Below are positions 12,370 through 13,360 of a stretch of 13,360 nt of DNA, in pieces. The stretch is from positions 1 through 13,360 of the forward strand of contig CANIYB010000034.1 in the NCBI GenBank assembly GCA_947471105.1, given 5' to 3'. The translations under genes were made by a program, and so were the position numbers. Source of the stretch: Cytophagaceae bacterium. Its GTDB lineage: Bacteria; Bacteroidota; Bacteroidia; Cytophagales; Spirosomataceae. Below the pieces are notes generated by a model. It made no database searches. It was not told where the DNA came from and worked only from the letters and a program-made list of their open reading frames with translations. Numbering within the stretch: position 1 is the first letter of the stretch; each line of letters opens with the position of its first letter.

Positions 12370-13360
12370 ATGAGTGCAATACAGTACGTTCACGCAAGAC
12401 AAATTTTAGATTCACGAGGTAACCCGACGATCGAGGTTGATATCAAAACAGAAGATGGGGCATTTGGCCGTGCAGCAGTTCCATCAGGAGCTTCTACAGG
12501 AATCCACGAAGCCGTTGAACTTAGAGATGACGACAAATCAGTTTATGTTGGCAAAGGCGTTTTAAAAGCCGTAGAAAATGTAAACAAAGCAATAGCTGAG
12601 GAATTATGGGGAATGGAAGTATCTGAGCAAAACATGATTGATCAAATCATGATTGAGTTAGATGGCACGCCCAACAAAGGTAAATTAGGTGCTAATGCTA
12701 TTTTAGGTGTTTCAATGGCCGTTGCCAAAGCAGCCGCTCAAGAAGCTGGACTTTCTTTATATAGATATATTGGCGGGGTAAATGCAAACACATTGCCTGT
12801 GCCCATGATGAATATTTTAAATGGTGGTTCACACGCCGACAACTCAATTGATTTTCAAGAATTCATGGTGATGCCCGTGAAAGCAGAAAGCTTTTCGCAA
12901 GCATTACGAATGGGAACTGAAGTTTTTCATGCCTTGAAAGGAGTTTTGAAAAGCAAAGGTTATTCTACTAACGTAGGTGATGAAGGAGGTTTTGCTCCCA
13001 ACATTAAGTCGAACGAAGAAGCGATCGAAATCGTTTTGCAATCGATCGAAAAAGCTGGATATAAGCCAGGAGAAGAAATTTTCATCGCGATGGATGCCGC
13101 TGCGTCTGAGTTCTACGATGAGAAAACGGGATTATATACGTTCAAAAAATCAGACGGAAAGCAATTGAATTCCATGGAAATGGCTGCTTACTGGAAGACT
13201 TGGGCAGATAAATACCCAATCATTTCAATCGAAGATGGTATGGCTGAGGACGATTGGGCAGGTTGGGCTGAGCAAACAAAATTAATTGGATCACAATGCC
13301 AATTAGTAGGTGATGATTTGTTCGTAACGAACGTTAAGCGTTTACACCAAGGAATTGAAA
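12370..13360 (+). CDS. eno: Enolase, 5' 330 codons (cut by window)
   Basis: Enolase converts 2-phosphoglycerate to phosphoenolpyruvate in glycolysis and the reverse in gluconeogenesis. The frame from ATG 12370 starts MSAIQYVHARQILDSRGNPT and runs open to the right edge. Visible family features are PSGASTGIHEAVELRD (38-53, the mobile active-site loop), GANAILGVSMA at 108-118, and NGGSHADNSIDFQEFM at 151-166 with catalytic His155 and Glu164. Also visible are GDEGGFAP (203-210, acid/base Glu205) and the Mg ligands Asp242, Glu288 (SIEDGMAEDDW) and Asp315 (GDDLFVTN). The lysine that acts as base in the last third lies beyond the window. The 133-bp gap upstream, divergent from the rhodanese-thioredoxin gene, should hold its promoter, but no exact -7 box was found there. 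Confidence 0.97.
   Translation, partial: MSAIQYVHARQILDSRGNPTIEVDIKTEDGAFGRAAVPSGASTGIHEAVELRDDDKSVYVGKGVLKAVENVNKAIAEELWGMEVSEQNMIDQIMIELDGTPNKGKLGANAILGVSMAVAKAAAQEAGLSLYRYIGGVNANTLPVPMMNILNGGSHADNSIDFQEFMVMPVKAESFSQALRMGTEVFHALKGVLKSKGYSTNVGDEGGFAPNIKSNEEAIEIVLQSIEKAGYKPGEEIFIAMDAAASEFYDEKTGLYTFKKSDGKQLNSMEMAAYWKTWADKYPIISIEDGMAEDDWAGWAEQTKLIGSQCQLVGDDLFVTNVKRLHQGIE

Noticed and set aside
1..13360. A defence island, mobile element, CRISPR array, prophage or novel multi-gene system
   Set aside because: I looked for transposase, integrase, nuclease-helicase, toxin-antitoxin and phage gene patterns, spaced repeats, and tRNA/rRNA sequences, and saw none. The gene content is mostly core metabolism and information processing.

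Overview
This AT-rich window looks like a chromosomal segment from the Bacteroidota, most likely an aerobic Cytophagales-type lineage. The evidence is of three kinds. Several genes are preceded by the phylum's TAnnTTTG -7 box instead of Shine-Dalgarno sequences. The proteins have Bacteroidota flavours: an HU with Arg-Asn-Ile at the DNA-intercalating tip, a 29-residue COX24/AURKAIP1-domain protein next to an RNase G with an enlarged S1 domain, and a DUF5672 protein. The coding sequence is densely packed and AT-biased. Genus-level placement is inference only.

Layout. Positions 1-1587 are on the minus strand: ssb, cut by the left edge, and the adenine glycosylase mutY. Divergent from mutY are an HU-family gene (GTG start) and a membrane-anchored TPR protein, probably co-transcribed. 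A leader with two small inverted repeats then leads to a 29-codon gene for a very basic ribosomal-type protein (bS22/mS38-like). It ends at a good intrinsic terminator. Next come rng (RNase G) and an exported TPR protein whose start lies inside the end of rng. A PiT phosphate transporter and rsmG (16S rRNA m7G methyltransferase) follow. Behind rsmG, closely spaced, are a family-2 glycosyltransferase and a DUF5672 protein that itself looks like a GT-A enzyme.

The right third holds a minus-strand stand-alone LytTR DNA-binding protein with an AT-rich, repeat-bearing upstream region of about 294 bp. After it come an aldo/keto reductase, a convergent and slightly overlapping minus-strand gene for an exported rhodanese-thioredoxin fusion, and the first 330 codons of enolase, cut by the right edge.

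How the genes fit together. Most of the window is housekeeping: DNA repair and binding (SSB, MutY, HU), RNA processing and ribosome function (bS22-like protein, RNase G, RsmG), phosphate uptake and glycolysis. The less ordinary parts are the GT2/DUF5672 pair, the orphan LytTR regulator, the periplasmic rhodanese-thioredoxin fusion, the MutY iron-sulfur spacing and the tiny ribosomal-type gene. I found no phage genes, transposases, CRISPR arrays, tRNAs or rRNAs, and no defence or biosynthetic system that I can defend as new.
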